This document shows, piece by piece, positions 42,821 to 52,049 of a stretch of DNA of 64,000 nt; positions within the stretch are counted from its first letter, which is position 1; every line of letters begins with the position of its first letter. Where the stretch lies: contig NZ_JAQYWB010000003.1 of NCBI RefSeq assembly GCF_030145185.1, positions 62,001-126,000 on the forward strand, written 5' to 3'. The position numbers and the translations under genes were made by a program. Source of the DNA: Desulfoluna sp. GTDB lineage: Bacteria > Desulfobacterota > Desulfobacteria > Desulfobacterales > Desulfolunaceae. The notes below the pieces were generated by a model that was not told the DNA's origin, made no database searches, and saw nothing but the letters and a program-made list of their open reading frames with translations.

Positions 42821-45428
42821 CGTTTATTTCTCCATTGAGGGTGATGGCCATGTTACGGAGCACCTTTTGTGTGGCCTCCTCTGCGCCTCGAAAATCAAAC
42901 TGATCAATTCTATGTTGAAGCCTCAAGCATTCGGTTTCCGGGATGCAGGCCGTCCCCGGTGCGAGCAGGGGGGCGACTTGGTCCGGGTTGTCCGAGGCCA
43001 GGGCGGTGAGTAATTGATGGAACCAGGCACGGCAGTGGTCGAGGGGGATGTCGGGTGGCTCCGATGAGGGGGACGGCGGTTTTTCTGACAGGTTTTCCAA
43101 GGCATTGGAGACGCTGTGGAAGGCGGGGGTCAGGCTTTCAATCAAGGGTCTTATGGACTCTGTGTCCCCTGTGGGCAGAAGCAGGGCGATGTCTTTACAG
43201 GTTTTGTGTACCTCTGTCATGCAGAGATTGGCCGCGGCCCCTGTGATGGCATGAACCTGTTCGTAAAGGGTGTCGATTTTGCCTTCCTCCATGGCGTGGA
43301 TCAGGGTGCGGGGCGTTTTCGCGAATTTCTGAACAAAGGAGGAGAGGGATTGGAGATACACCGGGGGGTGCTGCCATGTTTTCATGGCTTGCGTGGTATC
43401 GACCCCCTTTATCTGAGGCCATGGGGTGGCCTGGAAAGGGAGATCCGTGACCTTGGTGGCGCGGGTGTGGGTGGCGATGGCGATATAGAGGCGCTCGAAA
43501 TCAATGGGCTTGGTGATCACATCATTCATGCCGGCATTCAGGCACTCCTTGACATCCTGTTTGCCGGCACTGGCCGTCAGGCCGATGATGGGAATCTGGG
43601 GACAGGTCTCGCCGCAACGGATGGCCCGGGTCGCTTCAAGGCCATCCATTTCGGGCATGTGGATGTCCATCAGGATGAGGTCAAAGGGCTCCTCAGACAG
43701 GGCGTCAAGGGCCTCCCGGCCGTTGGGTACGGCCCGGGTTTTGTGGCCCTGTTGTTTCAGACGAATCATGATGAGTTTGGCGTTTTCAGAGATATCTTCA
43801 GCCACCAGGATGGAGAGGCGTGCGGGGGGAGGGTCGGGGTGTCGGGTTTCGAGGACCGGTGAAGGGGGCCGCAGTGCTTTGGCCTCGGGAAGGTGAAGGG
43901 CGATGTGAAAGGTGCTGCCGGTGTCCACCTGACTTTCCACCCAGAGGGTGCCACCCATAAGCTCCAGAAGCTCCCTGGAAATGGAAATGCCCAGGCCGGT
44001 GCCCCCGTAGCTTCGGGTGGTGGAGTCGTCGGCCTGGGCAAAGGGTTCAAAGATGCTTTTCAGTTTGTTTTCGGGGATGCCGATGCCTGTGTCTTTGATA
44101 TAAAAGTGGATTTCATCGTCTTTCAGGGGCTCTACGTGAATGTCCACCCCGCCATGGTGGGTGAATTTCACGGCGTTTGACAGGAGGTTAAAGAGGACTT
44201 GCCTGAGGCGCATGGGGTCGCCAGAACAGAATTCGGGAAGGGGGCTGCCCATGAATAACTGGAGGGAGAGCCCCTTTTCCCGTGCAGTGATCTCCATGGT
44301 TTGGGTGATGTCACGGAGAAGATGGGCCAGATTGAAGGGGGTTTTGTCCAACGCCAGGCGTCCCCCTTCGAGTTTGGAGAGGTCCAGAATGTCGTCCAGA
44401 ATGCCGAGCAGGCTCCAGGCGGAGCGGTGGGCGATGTCCAGATAGTGCCGAAGTTCTTCGGGCAGCTCCCGGTTTTCCAGGGTGAGGCCGAGAAACCCCA
44501 GTAAGGCATTCATGGGGGTCCGGATTTCGTGGCTCATATTGGAGATGAAGTTTGATTTCGCCTGGTTGGCGGCTTCGGCTTTTTCCATGGCTATTTTCAG
44601 ATCTTTGGTGCGTTCGTGGATCATATTGCGCAGATTGTCCCGATGTTTTGCGAGCTCGGCATCCGCTTTTTTCTGGTGGGTGATGTCTGAAAGGGAGCCG
44701 ACAAAGAGTTGTTCATCGGAGATGTTGATTTCGGAGACGGCGATCCAGATAGGGAACACGTCCCCATTTTTGTTTCTTCCCTTGACCTCCTGACCGGTCC
44801 CGATGATTTTTTTGATCCCGGACTGAAGATAACGATGCAGGTATGTGTTGTGGTTTGCCGGGTAGGGCATGGGCATGAGGTGGCGGATATTTTCTCCGAT
44901 CATCTCTTCGGCCGTGTATCCGAAGATATGCTCTGCGGCTTTGTTAAAGGATCGAAGCGTCCCGGAGTGGTCGATGGTGACGAGGGCAGAGGCGGCGTTG
45001 TCGATGATGGCAGAGAGCTGCATCGCGTTCTCGGACAACTGTTTGTCCCGAACCTGGAGTTGGGTTTGCATCCCTTCGAAGGTATGAATGAATGGCCCGA
45101 ATTCATCTCCCCTTTGGGGGGGGAGCTCTGTCTTAAATTCGCCGTCTGCGATTTTGCGGGCGGCCTGAGTCAGGTGATTTAGAGGTTGGGTTACCCCCCA
45201 CGTGAGGCATAAAAGCAGGCCGACAAGCAGCAAGAGGGGGGCGACTATGAGAAAGATCCCCATGCGGATGGCGGCCTGGAGACGCCAGGCTGTGAAGAGT
45301 TCGAGCTCAGCCCCTGTGAAGACCTCAGGGGCGGGAGGGGCTCCGGGGAACCACCAGAAGAGAGAACCTGCCAGCAGGATGAGGGTGAAGCACATCACCC
45401 ATAAGATGACTCTTAGACGAAGGCTCAT
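42807..45428 (-). CDS. Hybrid sensor histidine kinase (HAMP-PAS-HisKA-HATPase-REC-HPt)
   Basis: Inner-membrane hybrid kinase of 873 residues. Two transmembrane segments (about 5-27 and 53-78) enclose only about 25 periplasmic residues, so sensing is probably through the membrane or the cytoplasmic PAS. HAMP about 80-130; PAS about 140-255 (SALVTIDHSGTLRSFNKAAEHIFGYTAEEM); coiled coil; HisKA with NFISNMSHEIRTPMNALLG (about 300); HATPase with NLLSNAVKFTHHGG and GTGLGISISRELLELMGG; REC with LMDIHMPEMDGLE (about 590); HPt-like end with QVHAITGAAANL, where the usual Lys after His is replaced. It overlaps the first HD-GYP regulator. Confidence 0.94.
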   Translation of the reverse strand: MSLRLRVILWVMCFTLILLAGSLFWWFPGAPPAPEVFTGAELELFTAWRLQAAIRMGIFLIVAPLLLLVGLLLCLTWGVTQPLNHLTQAARKIADGEFKTELPPQRGDEFGPFIHTFEGMQTQLQVRDKQLSENAMQLSAIIDNAASALVTIDHSGTLRSFNKAAEHIFGYTAEEMIGENIRHLMPMPYPANHNTYLHRYLQSGIKKIIGTGQEVKGRNKNGDVFPIWIAVSEINISDEQLFVGSLSDITHQKKADAELAKHRDNLRNMIHERTKDLKIAMEKAEAANQAKSNFISNMSHEIRTPMNALLGFLGLTLENRELPEELRHYLDIAHRSAWSLLGILDDILDLSKLEGGRLALDKTPFNLAHLLRDITQTMEITAREKGLSLQLFMGSPLPEFCSGDPMRLRQVLFNLLSNAVKFTHHGGVDIHVEPLKDDEIHFYIKDTGIGIPENKLKSIFEPFAQADDSTTRSYGGTGLGISISRELLELMGGTLWVESQVDTGSTFHIALHLPEAKALRPPSPVLETRHPDPPPARLSILVAEDISENAKLIMIRLKQQGHKTRAVPNGREALDALSEEPFDLILMDIHMPEMDGLEATRAIRCGETCPQIPIIGLTASAGKQDVKECLNAGMNDVITKPIDFERLYIAIATHTRATKVTDLPFQATPWPQIKGVDTTQAMKTWQHPPVYLQSLSSFVQKFAKTPRTLIHAMEEGKIDTLYEQVHAITGAAANLCMTEVHKTCKDIALLLPTGDTESIRPLIESLTPAFHSVSNALENLSEKPPSPSSEPPDIPLDHCRAWFHQLLTALASDNPDQVAPLLAPGTACIPETECLRLQHRIDQFDFRGAEEATQKVLRNMAITLNGEINDGEA

Positions 45429-45736
45429 GAAAGGCGATCCTTTGAAGGCTCGGAAAACGATGGATGGGTGGCCATGCCCGAAGGGCGGTTGCGGGTTGAA
45501 TGGTCATGCTTTTGCCTGGGAGTGGAGGTCTGGATCCGTGTTCGGCGAATTGAAGCGAGAGGGGCTCAGGCGGAACCCGTTATGCTGGATGTGCTGGAGA
45601 TACAAAGTATACCACAGATTGGGTGGGACCTTAAAGATTCATGAAAAAGTGCATTGAATCCTCTGAAGAGCCTGTGTAGAGTACGGAGACGCCATCCGTT
45701 AGTCCTTTTTACGCCAGACGTTGGAGAAGATCGTCC
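45429..45736. other. Divergent spacer between the kinase and thioesterase genes
   Basis: 308 bases, no gene supported. It contains the candidate promoter of the thioesterase gene at 45654-45682; a promoter for the kinase operon was not identified. Confidence 0.45.
45654..45682 (+). promoter_or_regulatory. Candidate promoter of the thioesterase gene
   Basis: TTGAAT (45654-45659) and TAGAGT (45677-45682) with a 17-base spacer, 55 bases before the ATG. Confidence 0.45.
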
Positions 45737-46135
45737 ATGGATACCTATGCCATCGTTCGTCCCGAGCACCTGAATCATCATGGGTACCTCTTTGGTGGTG
45801 CCCTGCTTAAATGGATTGATGAATATGCCTGGCTTGTCGCCTCCCGGGATTTTCCCGGATGTACCCTGGTGACCATCGGCATGGCTGACATTGTGTTTAA
45901 GTATCGGGTCATCAGTGGCTCGATCTTGAGGTTTCAGATCGAACCGGTGAAAAAAGGAGGCTCCTCGGTGCGTTATGGGGTGGAGGTTTTCTCCGATGAG
46001 CCGGGGGCTACGCAGGAGAAACATGTGTTTTCCACCACCATCACTTTTGTCGGGCTTGATGAGCAGGGGAGAAAAACACCGCTTCCGGGGGATGTTCGAT
46101 ATCGATCCCTGGGTGGGAGGACGTTGACGGCTTGA
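45737..46135 (+). CDS. Hotdog-fold acyl-CoA thioesterase (YciA-like)
   Basis: 132 residues with the hotdog signature NHHGYLFGGALLKWIDEYAWLVASRDF (about 13-38) and a beta-rich remainder. Family members cleave acyl-CoA to free acid and CoA; chain-length preference is not deducible. GGAGA lies about 9 bases before the ATG. It precedes a membrane peptidase gene by 53 bases, perhaps in one transcript, with no obvious functional link. Confidence 0.85.
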   Translation: MDTYAIVRPEHLNHHGYLFGGALLKWIDEYAWLVASRDFPGCTLVTIGMADIVFKYRVISGSILRFQIEPVKKGGSSVRYGVEVFSDEPGATQEKHVFSTTITFVGLDEQGRKTPLPGDVRYRSLGGRTLTA

Positions 46136-46188
46136 TGACATGGCCTCGGCAGGTGGGCAGTCGGAGTTTTAAATTTTAAGGGATCCCC

Positions 46189-46869
46189 ATGTACCTTTTC
46201 GTTTTTGTCTTGTTGTTTCTGGCCATACTCTATGGCCCCCAGAGGTGGGCACGCCATATCCTGGCCCGTTATAACCGGAAAGAGTACTTTTCCGGTACCG
46301 GCCTGGAGTTTGCCCGTCTCTTGGTCGGAGCGCTCGATCTGAAGGAGGTCAAGGTAGAGGTCTCCCTTTCCGGGGATCATTATGATCCTGAAAAAAAGTG
46401 TGTGGCCCTCGGGCCAGCGTTTGCCGAGCGCCGAACCCTCGCAGCGGTCGTGGTGGCAAGCCATGAAGTGGCCCATGCCCAACAGGCCGCCCAAGGCTAC
46501 CCTCCCTTTTATGCCCGAATACGCCTGATCAAGCTGGCCGAAGCGGTCGAGCGGGCCGGGTATCTTGTCTTTATCCTCTTGCCCTTGGTGGGTCTGGTCA
46601 CGCGGTCTCCCATCATCGGCGTTTTTATGCTTGTCGGCGCGGGGTTCGTTCTGATCATGCCGCTTCTGGTCCACCTCATCACCCTGCCCGTAGAGCTTGA
46701 CGCGAGCTTTCATCGCGCCCTGCCCCTCCTCATGTCCGGTCCTTATATTCCCGAAGAGGATCTTCCGGCGGCCCGCAGAATTTTGATTGCCTGTGCGCTC
46801 ACCTATGTGGTGGCCGCTTTGGCTGGGTTTTTTAACCTCTGGCGATGGGCCAGGGTGCTGCGGCGTTGA
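46189..46869 (+). CDS. Membrane zinc metallopeptidase (YugP / Zn_peptidase_2 family)
   Basis: 226 residues. An N-terminal hydrophobic segment (MYLFVFVLLFLAILYG) is followed by a cytosolic part with the zinc motif SHEVAHAQQ (HExxH, about 100-104). Two further membrane segments follow (about 125-165), then the family segment LPVELDASFHRALPLL with the third ligand Glu, and a C-terminal helix. The domain order and motif spacing fit the YugP family, whose substrates are unknown. The stop lies 99 bases before copA. Confidence 0.88.
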   Translation: MYLFVFVLLFLAILYGPQRWARHILARYNRKEYFSGTGLEFARLLVGALDLKEVKVEVSLSGDHYDPEKKCVALGPAFAERRTLAAVVVASHEVAHAQQAAQGYPPFYARIRLIKLAEAVERAGYLVFILLPLVGLVTRSPIIGVFMLVGAGFVLIMPLLVHLITLPVELDASFHRALPLLMSGPYIPEEDLPAARRILIACALTYVVAALAGFFNLWRWARVLRR

Positions 46870-46875
46870 TTTTTC

Positions 46876-46905
46876 TTGCGGGTGGCACATCTCGCGCCGG
46901 AATCC
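46876..46905 (+). repeat. Degenerate copy of the dispersed repeat
   Basis: GGTGGCACATCTCGCGCCGGAATCC resembles the consensus but is diverged and has no clean palindrome. It lies just after the peptidase gene. Confidence 0.35.
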
Positions 46906-46968
46906 ATGCGTTATGAAACGTTAACCATTTTTTTTAGAAAAAATATACAAGGACAGTGAGGCAACGAT

Positions 46969-49152
46969 ATGGCCCGTACAAAGAGGATTCTTTCCGTCAC
47001 CGGGATGCACTGTGTGAATTGCGCAAACGGTGTGGAGCAGGCGTTGTCGTCTGTGGAAGAGGTGACGGTGACCTGCCGGGAGGAGATGGCAGGTGAGGTG
47101 CTGGTGTCTGCCATTGAGGGGGCCGGGTTTTCGGCTTCTGCGGTGGATGAGTCCCTGGGGGACACCGGTGCGGAGGCGGAGGCCGCCTATCTGGCCGATG
47201 AGCGGAAAAAATTCCTGGTGGGTCTGGGGCTCTCCCTGCCCTTGTTTTTTATCAGCATGGGCCGTGATTTTTCCCTTCTGGGGGCTTGGAGCCACGGGGT
47301 CTGGGTGAGCTGGTTGTTTCTGGTGCTGGCAACGCCCGTGCAGTTCTACACCGGCATGGATTATTATAAGGGGGGCTGGACCAGCCTGAAAAACGGCAGC
47401 GCCAACATGGATGTTCTGGTGGCCCTGGGTTCCTCCGTGGCCTATGTTTATTCGATTGTGGTTCTGCTGATTCCAGCGGCAGGCGACCATGTCTATTTTG
47501 AAACCTCTGCCTTGATTATTACCCTGATCAAGCTGGGCAAGATGCTGGAAGCCCGAACGAAAAAACGGACCGGTGGCGCCCTACGTAACCTCATGGCCCT
47601 GCGCCCGGATACGGCCCTTCGGGTTGAGGGGGGCGTGGAGACCGAGGTGCCTCTGGACCGGGTGAAAGCCGGGGATACCCTGGCCGTCAAGCCCGGGGCT
47701 TCCATTGCCGTGGATGGGGTTGTGGCTTCCGGGGGCTCCACCGTGGATGAGTCCATGCTGACCGGGGAGTATCTTCCCGTGGATAAAGCCGAAGGGGACG
47801 CGGTGACGGGAGGGACCTTGAATATTGACGGGGCCTTTTATATGACAGCTCTTAAAGTGGGGCGGGAGACGGCCCTCTCCCGCATCATTGCCCTGGTCAA
47901 GGAGGCGCAAGGATCCAAGGCCCCCATGCAGCAGCTGGCCGATCAGGTGGCGGCGGTGTTTGTTCCGGCGGTGATTCTTATCGCCCTGGTTACCTTTGGT
48001 GTTTGGTTTTTTCTCACCGGTGAGTTCTCCGTGGCCATGATTCGCATGGTGGCGGTTCTGGTCATCGCCTGCCCGTGCGCCCTGGGCCTTGCCACGCCGA
48101 CGGCGGTGATGGCCGGTACCGGCAAAGCCGCGGAGCGCGGGATTCTCTTTAAAAACAGCGAGACCCTCGAAAAATGTGCGGGGCTGGACACGGTGGTCCT
48201 CGACAAAACCGGCACCCTCACCGAAGGCCGGCCCCGCATCGCCCATGTGGTGCCCATGAACGGAGAGACCGAATCGCGTCTGGTGCGTCTCGCGGCGGCC
48301 GTGGAAGAGGGCTCTGAACATCCGGTGGGGCGTGCTGTCGTTGATTATGCAGGGCTCGTAGGCAACTTTAGAAGTCCGGCCACTGAGTTTCTCGCCCATG
48401 GGGGCAGAGGGGTCGAAGGGGTGGTGGATGGGGAACGGATTCGGGTGGGCAAGCCCGACTGGTTGCGATCTCTGGGTATTGCGTTTCACCATGAGGAAGA
48501 AGTGTTGGCGTCTCTGGAAGCTGGAGGCAACACCACCGTGGTCGTGGAGTCGCAAGGAAAAATCCTTGGTTTTATTGCGGTGACCGATACCTTGAAGCCC
48601 GATTCCGAGCGGGCCGTGGCCACCCTGCATCACATGGGCCTTTCCGTGATTATGCTCACCGGGGACAACGCCGCCAGCGCCCGGGTGATGGCCAAGGCCG
48701 CCGGGATCGATCGGGTGGTAGCCGATGTGCTTCCCCACGAGAAAGGCGAGACGGTGATGGGGCTTCAGGCCGAGGGGAAACGTCTGGCCATGGTGGGGGA
48801 CGGCATCAACGATGCCCCGGCCCTGGCGTCTGCCGACGTGGGCATCGCCATCGGAACCGGTACGGACGTGGCCATGGAGACCGCCGAGGTGGTCCTCGCT
48901 TCGGGGAGCCTTTCCGGCATTGCCGAGGCCATCGGCATCGGGCGCGCGACCCGTCGTACCATTCGCCAGAACCTTTTTTTCGCCTTCTTCTACAACATCA
49001 TCCTGATTCCCGTGGCCGCCGGGGCCTGGCATGGTGTGGAGGCCCTCCCCATGATGTTGCGTGAACTCCATCCCATCGCCGCGGCCGCCGCCATGAGCCT
49101 GTCCAGCGTGACGGTGGTCTCCAACAGCCTGAGGTTGTATCGTCGAAAATAG
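46969..49152 (+). CDS. copA: Copper-exporting P1B-type ATPase with shortened N-terminal metal domain
   Basis: A 727-residue inner-membrane copper pump. It has the CPC membrane motif ([15 protein letters not shown], about 366-380), phosphorylation site DKTGTLT (about 408), SEHPVGRAV (about 447), [14 protein letters not shown] and [14 protein letters not shown] (about 610). The N-terminal HMA domain has [15 protein letters not shown], but only about 50 residues separate the start of its first strand from its end, about 15 short of the usual size; one strand and turn seem to be missing. Metal loading through this domain may be affected. GAGG precedes the ATG. Confidence 0.93.
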   Translation: MARTKRILSVTGMHCVNCANGVEQALSSVEEVTVTCREEMAGEVLVSAIEGAGFSASAVDESLGDTGAEAEAAYLADERKKFLVGLGLSLPLFFISMGRDFSLLGAWSHGVWVSWLFLVLATPVQFYTGMDYYKGGWTSLKNGSANMDVLVALGSSVAYVYSIVVLLIPAAGDHVYFETSALIITLIKLGKMLEARTKKRTGGALRNLMALRPDTALRVEGGVETEVPLDRVKAGDTLAVKPGASIAVDGVVASGGSTVDESMLTGEYLPVDKAEGDAVTGGTLNIDGAFYMTALKVGRETALSRIIALVKEAQGSKAPMQQLADQVAAVFVPAVILIALVTFGVWFFLTGEFSVAMIRMVAVLVIACPCALGLATPTAVMAGTGKAAERGILFKNSETLEKCAGLDTVVLDKTGTLTEGRPRIAHVVPMNGETESRLVRLAAAVEEGSEHPVGRAVVDYAGLVGNFRSPATEFLAHGGRGVEGVVDGERIRVGKPDWLRSLGIAFHHEEEVLASLEAGGNTTVVVESQGKILGFIAVTDTLKPDSERAVATLHHMGLSVIMLTGDNAASARVMAKAAGIDRVVADVLPHEKGETVMGLQAEGKRLAMVGDGINDAPALASADVGIAIGTGTDVAMETAEVVLASGSLSGIAEAIGIGRATRRTIRQNLFFAFFYNIILIPVAAGAWHGVEALPMMLRELHPIAAAAAMSLSSVTVVSNSLRLYRRK

Positions 49153-49220
49153 CGGACGGCGGGGACAAACAGAAAAGAAGCATTAAAGGATGACGGCTTG
49201 TTGGCATGGGCCGTGACAAA

Positions 49221-49258
49221 AAAAAGGCGGGCCCCCTCATGGGGACCCGCCTTTCTGT
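49221..49258 (-). terminator. Bidirectional terminator between copA and rnfA
   Basis: AAAGGCGGG / CCCGCCTTT with CCCC/GGGG inside a 4-base loop. On the minus strand it is followed by eight T and ends the rnf operon. On the plus strand CCTTTCTGTTTT follows, so it can also serve copA. Confidence 0.9.
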
Positions 49259-49297
49259 TTTCCAAACAGCAGGGCCAGAAGGCCTGTTTCTCCGCTG

Positions 49298-49873
49298 TTA
49301 GCCCATGCCCTTGAAGCCGAAGAAGGCCAGGGCGATGAAGCCGGCAGTGATGAGGCCGATGGAGGTGTCCCTTAAGGGGCGGGGCACTCGGGCCAGAATT
49401 ACGCGCTCGCGGACGCCTGCAAAGAGGACGAGGGCGAGGCCGAAGCCGGTGGCGTAGCAGAACGAAGAGATCAGGGCCTGCAGAAAGGTGTACTCTTCGT
49501 TGATGTTGATGAGACAAACACCCATTACCGCACAGTTGGTGGTAATCAGGGGCAGGAAGATGCCCAGTCCGGCATAGAGGGAGGGCATGCTCTTTTTAAG
49601 GAACATCTCCACAAACTGCACCAGGGAGGCGATGATGAGGATGAAGGCCACGGTTCGCAGGAACTGAAGGTCCATGGGCTTCAAAATAGCCGCTTCCACC
49701 ACCCAGGTGGTGATGCCCGCCATCACCAGGACGAAGATGACGGCCATGCTCATGCCCACGGCGGTGTCCATGCTCTTGGAGGTCCCCAGAAAGGGGCAGG
49801 AGCCCAGGTTCTGGGTAAGCATGATGTTGTTGACGAAGATGCAGCTGATGGCCAGCAGAATGTATTCGGTCAT
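49298..49873 (-). CDS. rnfA: Rnf electron-transport complex subunit RnfA
   Basis: A 191-residue integral membrane protein with six hydrophobic segments. It begins MTEYILLAISCIFVNNIMLTQNLGSCPFLGTSK, the typical RnfA/NqrE start, with the Cys of the NNIML...GxCP segment that in related complexes ligates an intramembrane FeS centre. The paired Cys in LITTNCAVMGVCLININ is the second half of that site. Rnf couples ferredoxin oxidation and electron transfer to ion pumping. It is the last gene of cyt-rnfCDGEA; rnfB does not follow, unlike most clusters. Confidence 0.96.
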   Translation of the reverse strand: MTEYILLAISCIFVNNIMLTQNLGSCPFLGTSKSMDTAVGMSMAVIFVLVMAGITTWVVEAAILKPMDLQFLRTVAFILIIASLVQFVEMFLKKSMPSLYAGLGIFLPLITTNCAVMGVCLININEEYTFLQALISSFCYATGFGLALVLFAGVRERVILARVPRPLRDTSIGLITAGFIALAFFGFKGMG

Positions 49874-49892
49874 GGTTTTCGCGCCTCCTTAT

Positions 49893-50486
49893 CTATTTCG
49901 ACGATGCGATGTTCATGAGACAGAGGAGAATGCCCAGCCCGATGAACGCGCCGGGGGCCTCAACCATGAAGGTGAAGGGTTGAAAAGCGGCTCCGAAAAC
50001 GGTGTGCCCCAGAAAAGTCCCTGCCCCAAGTACTTCCCGAAAGGCGCCGAGAACGGCCAGGGAGAGGGTGAAGCCCATGCCGATGCCCAGGCCGTCGGCC
50101 AGGGAGTGGGCCACGTCGTTCTTGCAGGCAAAGGCCTCAGCCCGCCCCAGAACGATACAGTTCACCACGATCAGGGGGATAAAAATCCCCAGCTTCAGGT
50201 AGAGGGGATAGGTAAAGGCCTGCATCAGAAATTCCACCACGGTGACGAAGGTGGCGATGATGGTGATAAAGCAGGCGATACGGATCTTCTGCGGAATGAC
50301 GTTTCTCAACATGGAGATAAGCATGTTGGAGCAGACCAGCACGAAGGTGGTGGCAACGCCCATGCCGATGCCGTTTTCGACGGATCGGGTAACGGCCAGG
50401 ACCGGGCAGAGGCCCAGCACCAGACGAAATGGGGGAATCTCTTCCCAGAGACCCTTGACGAACTCCTGGGTTAATGACTTGGCCAT
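49893..50486 (-). CDS. rnfE: Rnf electron-transport complex subunit RnfE
   Basis: A 197-residue membrane protein homologous to RnfA and NqrD. It begins MAKSLTQEFVKGLWEEIPPFRLVLGLCPVLAVTRSVENGIGMG and contains IVVNCIVLGRAEAFA, both diagnostic. The conserved Cys in LGLCPVLAVT and IVVNCIVLG are the expected FeS ligands. Its ATG overlaps the rnfG stop (TGATG). It precedes rnfA by 19 bases. Confidence 0.96.
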   Translation of the reverse strand: MAKSLTQEFVKGLWEEIPPFRLVLGLCPVLAVTRSVENGIGMGVATTFVLVCSNMLISMLRNVIPQKIRIACFITIIATFVTVVEFLMQAFTYPLYLKLGIFIPLIVVNCIVLGRAEAFACKNDVAHSLADGLGIGMGFTLSLAVLGAFREVLGAGTFLGHTVFGAAFQPFTFMVEAPGAFIGLGILLCLMNIASSK

Positions 50487-51091
50487 CAGTTGGCTCCTCC
50501 TTGCGATGCGAGGTTGTCCATGCTTTTTGAAAGTTCCGGCTTGAGGCGTTTGTACACCGCGTTGGCTTCGTTCACGGCCACGCAGACAGCGCGGCTGGTG
50601 ATGGTGGCGCCGGAGATCGCGTCAATGCTGCCGCCGTCTTTGCTTACCGCGGCCACCTGATCCACGCCTGAGCCTTCGAACTGGGCGACGAAGGAGGGGT
50701 CCTCCTTGGCTTTGGAGCCAAAGCCCGGGGTCTCGGTGGAGATGGTGACGCCGCTGCCGACGATGGTGTCGTTGTCGAGGTCAAAGGCCACCAGGAGACC
50801 GACGTTTCCGGCAAATCCTTTGCCGAAGGCCTCGAGGGTGACAATGTTTTGATCGCCGATCTTGCCGGGGAAGATGGTGTGTGACACCTCGCCGTCTTTG
50901 ATCTTGAAACGATCGTTCATGGGGTCATTCTCCGCATCCGCGAGGATGGCTCGAATGACCGGCTCTTTTTGGAATTTTAACTGCTGGTACTCGATGCGAT
51001 CCATCGTCAGGCCCCGTACCCCGGCGAGGACGCCGCCGGATACGGCGGTGAACACGGCAAGCACCAGTACCATCTTAAACATGTCGTTCAT
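50486..51091 (-). CDS. rnfG: Rnf electron-transport complex subunit RnfG
   Basis: A 201-residue subunit with one N-terminal membrane anchor (MVLVLAVFTAVSGGVLAGVRG) and an FMN-binding domain outside the membrane. The flavinylation motif is seen as IDAISGATITSRAV (about 158-171), the Thr of SGAT being the attachment point. It overlaps the rnfE start by one base and starts two bases before the rnfD stop ends, as expected for tight coupling. Confidence 0.96.
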   Translation of the reverse strand: MNDMFKMVLVLAVFTAVSGGVLAGVRGLTMDRIEYQQLKFQKEPVIRAILADAENDPMNDRFKIKDGEVSHTIFPGKIGDQNIVTLEAFGKGFAGNVGLLVAFDLDNDTIVGSGVTISTETPGFGSKAKEDPSFVAQFEGSGVDQVAAVSKDGGSIDAISGATITSRAVCVAVNEANAVYKRLKPELSKSMDNLASQGGAN

Positions 51092-51092
51092 T

Positions 51093-52049
51093 TTACACCT
51101 TTCCCAAAGCTTTCGGTCGGATCATGTCGAGAATGGGGTTTGCCAGGTTCATAAGAAGCACGGCAAAAAGAACTCCATCCACCCAGACGCCTTTGTTTCT
51201 GATCAGCACGGTGAGCATGCCGCCCCCGAAGCCGTAGATAAGCATGGGGATGAGGTTCACCGGTGAAGAGGAATCTTCCGTGGCCAGAAAGAAGGCCCCC
51301 ACCAGCGTGTAGCCGGTGAGAAGGTGGAAGACAGGGCCTGCGTAGAGGTCCGGGTTGCTCATGTTGAACAGGAAGGCCGCAACAAAGACCCCGCCCAGAA
51401 AGGAGAGACAGATCTCCCAGCTGCTGATACCCCGGATCATGAGGAAAATGCCGCCGAGGATCAGCCCGGCACCGCAGACAGCGCCGATGCCTCCGGCCTG
51501 GTGGCCAAAGAGAAGCTCCAGGGGGGGGTAAAGGGAGGCGGTCTCTGCACCGAAAAATTTTACATTGATCAGCGGATCCACCATGGACCAGGCCATGTCG
51601 TAATTGACGAGCATGCCGTTAAAGTTCATGAGGTGGGGCCAGGAGACCGTCAGGACCGCTGCCGAAAGGGCCGGTGGGCAAAAGGGATTGCCCCCGATCC
51701 CGCCAAAGGCGATCTTGCTCATGATGATGGCCACAAAGGTGCCGGTGATGACCATCCACCAGGGGGCCGTGGCCGGCAGCAGCATGGAGAGGATCAGGCC
51801 AATCATGGCGGCGTTGCCGTCACCGATGGTGGGCTGCTGCTTCATGAGGGTGTTGGCGGTCAATTCCCAGAAAATGGACGATGCCACTGCCAGAGCAGAC
51901 ACCCCCACTGCCGGAGCCCCGAAGAGGAACCAGCCGGGAATCAGGGCCACCAGGGCGGCGGCCATGATGAGATAGCTGCGTTTCATCACGGTGCAGGCGT
52001 CCCTGTAGAAGGGCGCATGGGATACAATCAGTTTCGTTGAATCAGTCAT
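51093..52049 (-). CDS. rnfD: Rnf electron-transport complex subunit RnfD
   Basis: A 318-residue membrane subunit with eight or more hydrophobic helices. It begins MTDSTKLIVSHAPFYRDACTVMKRSYLIM. GDGNAAMIGLILSMLLP and GGNPFCPPALSAAVL are recognisable. In the position where RnfD/NqrB proteins usually have S/TGAT for covalent FMN, the text here is GAETASLYPPLELL, so the canonical site is not visible. The ATG at 52049 overlaps the rnfC stop by 8 bases; an upstream extension to 52169 lies inside rnfC and is not conserved. Confidence 0.94.
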   Translation of the reverse strand: MTDSTKLIVSHAPFYRDACTVMKRSYLIMAAALVALIPGWFLFGAPAVGVSALAVASSIFWELTANTLMKQQPTIGDGNAAMIGLILSMLLPATAPWWMVITGTFVAIIMSKIAFGGIGGNPFCPPALSAAVLTVSWPHLMNFNGMLVNYDMAWSMVDPLINVKFFGAETASLYPPLELLFGHQAGGIGAVCGAGLILGGIFLMIRGISSWEICLSFLGGVFVAAFLFNMSNPDLYAGPVFHLLTGYTLVGAFFLATEDSSSPVNLIPMLIYGFGGGMLTVLIRNKGVWVDGVLFAVLLMNLANPILDMIRPKALGKV

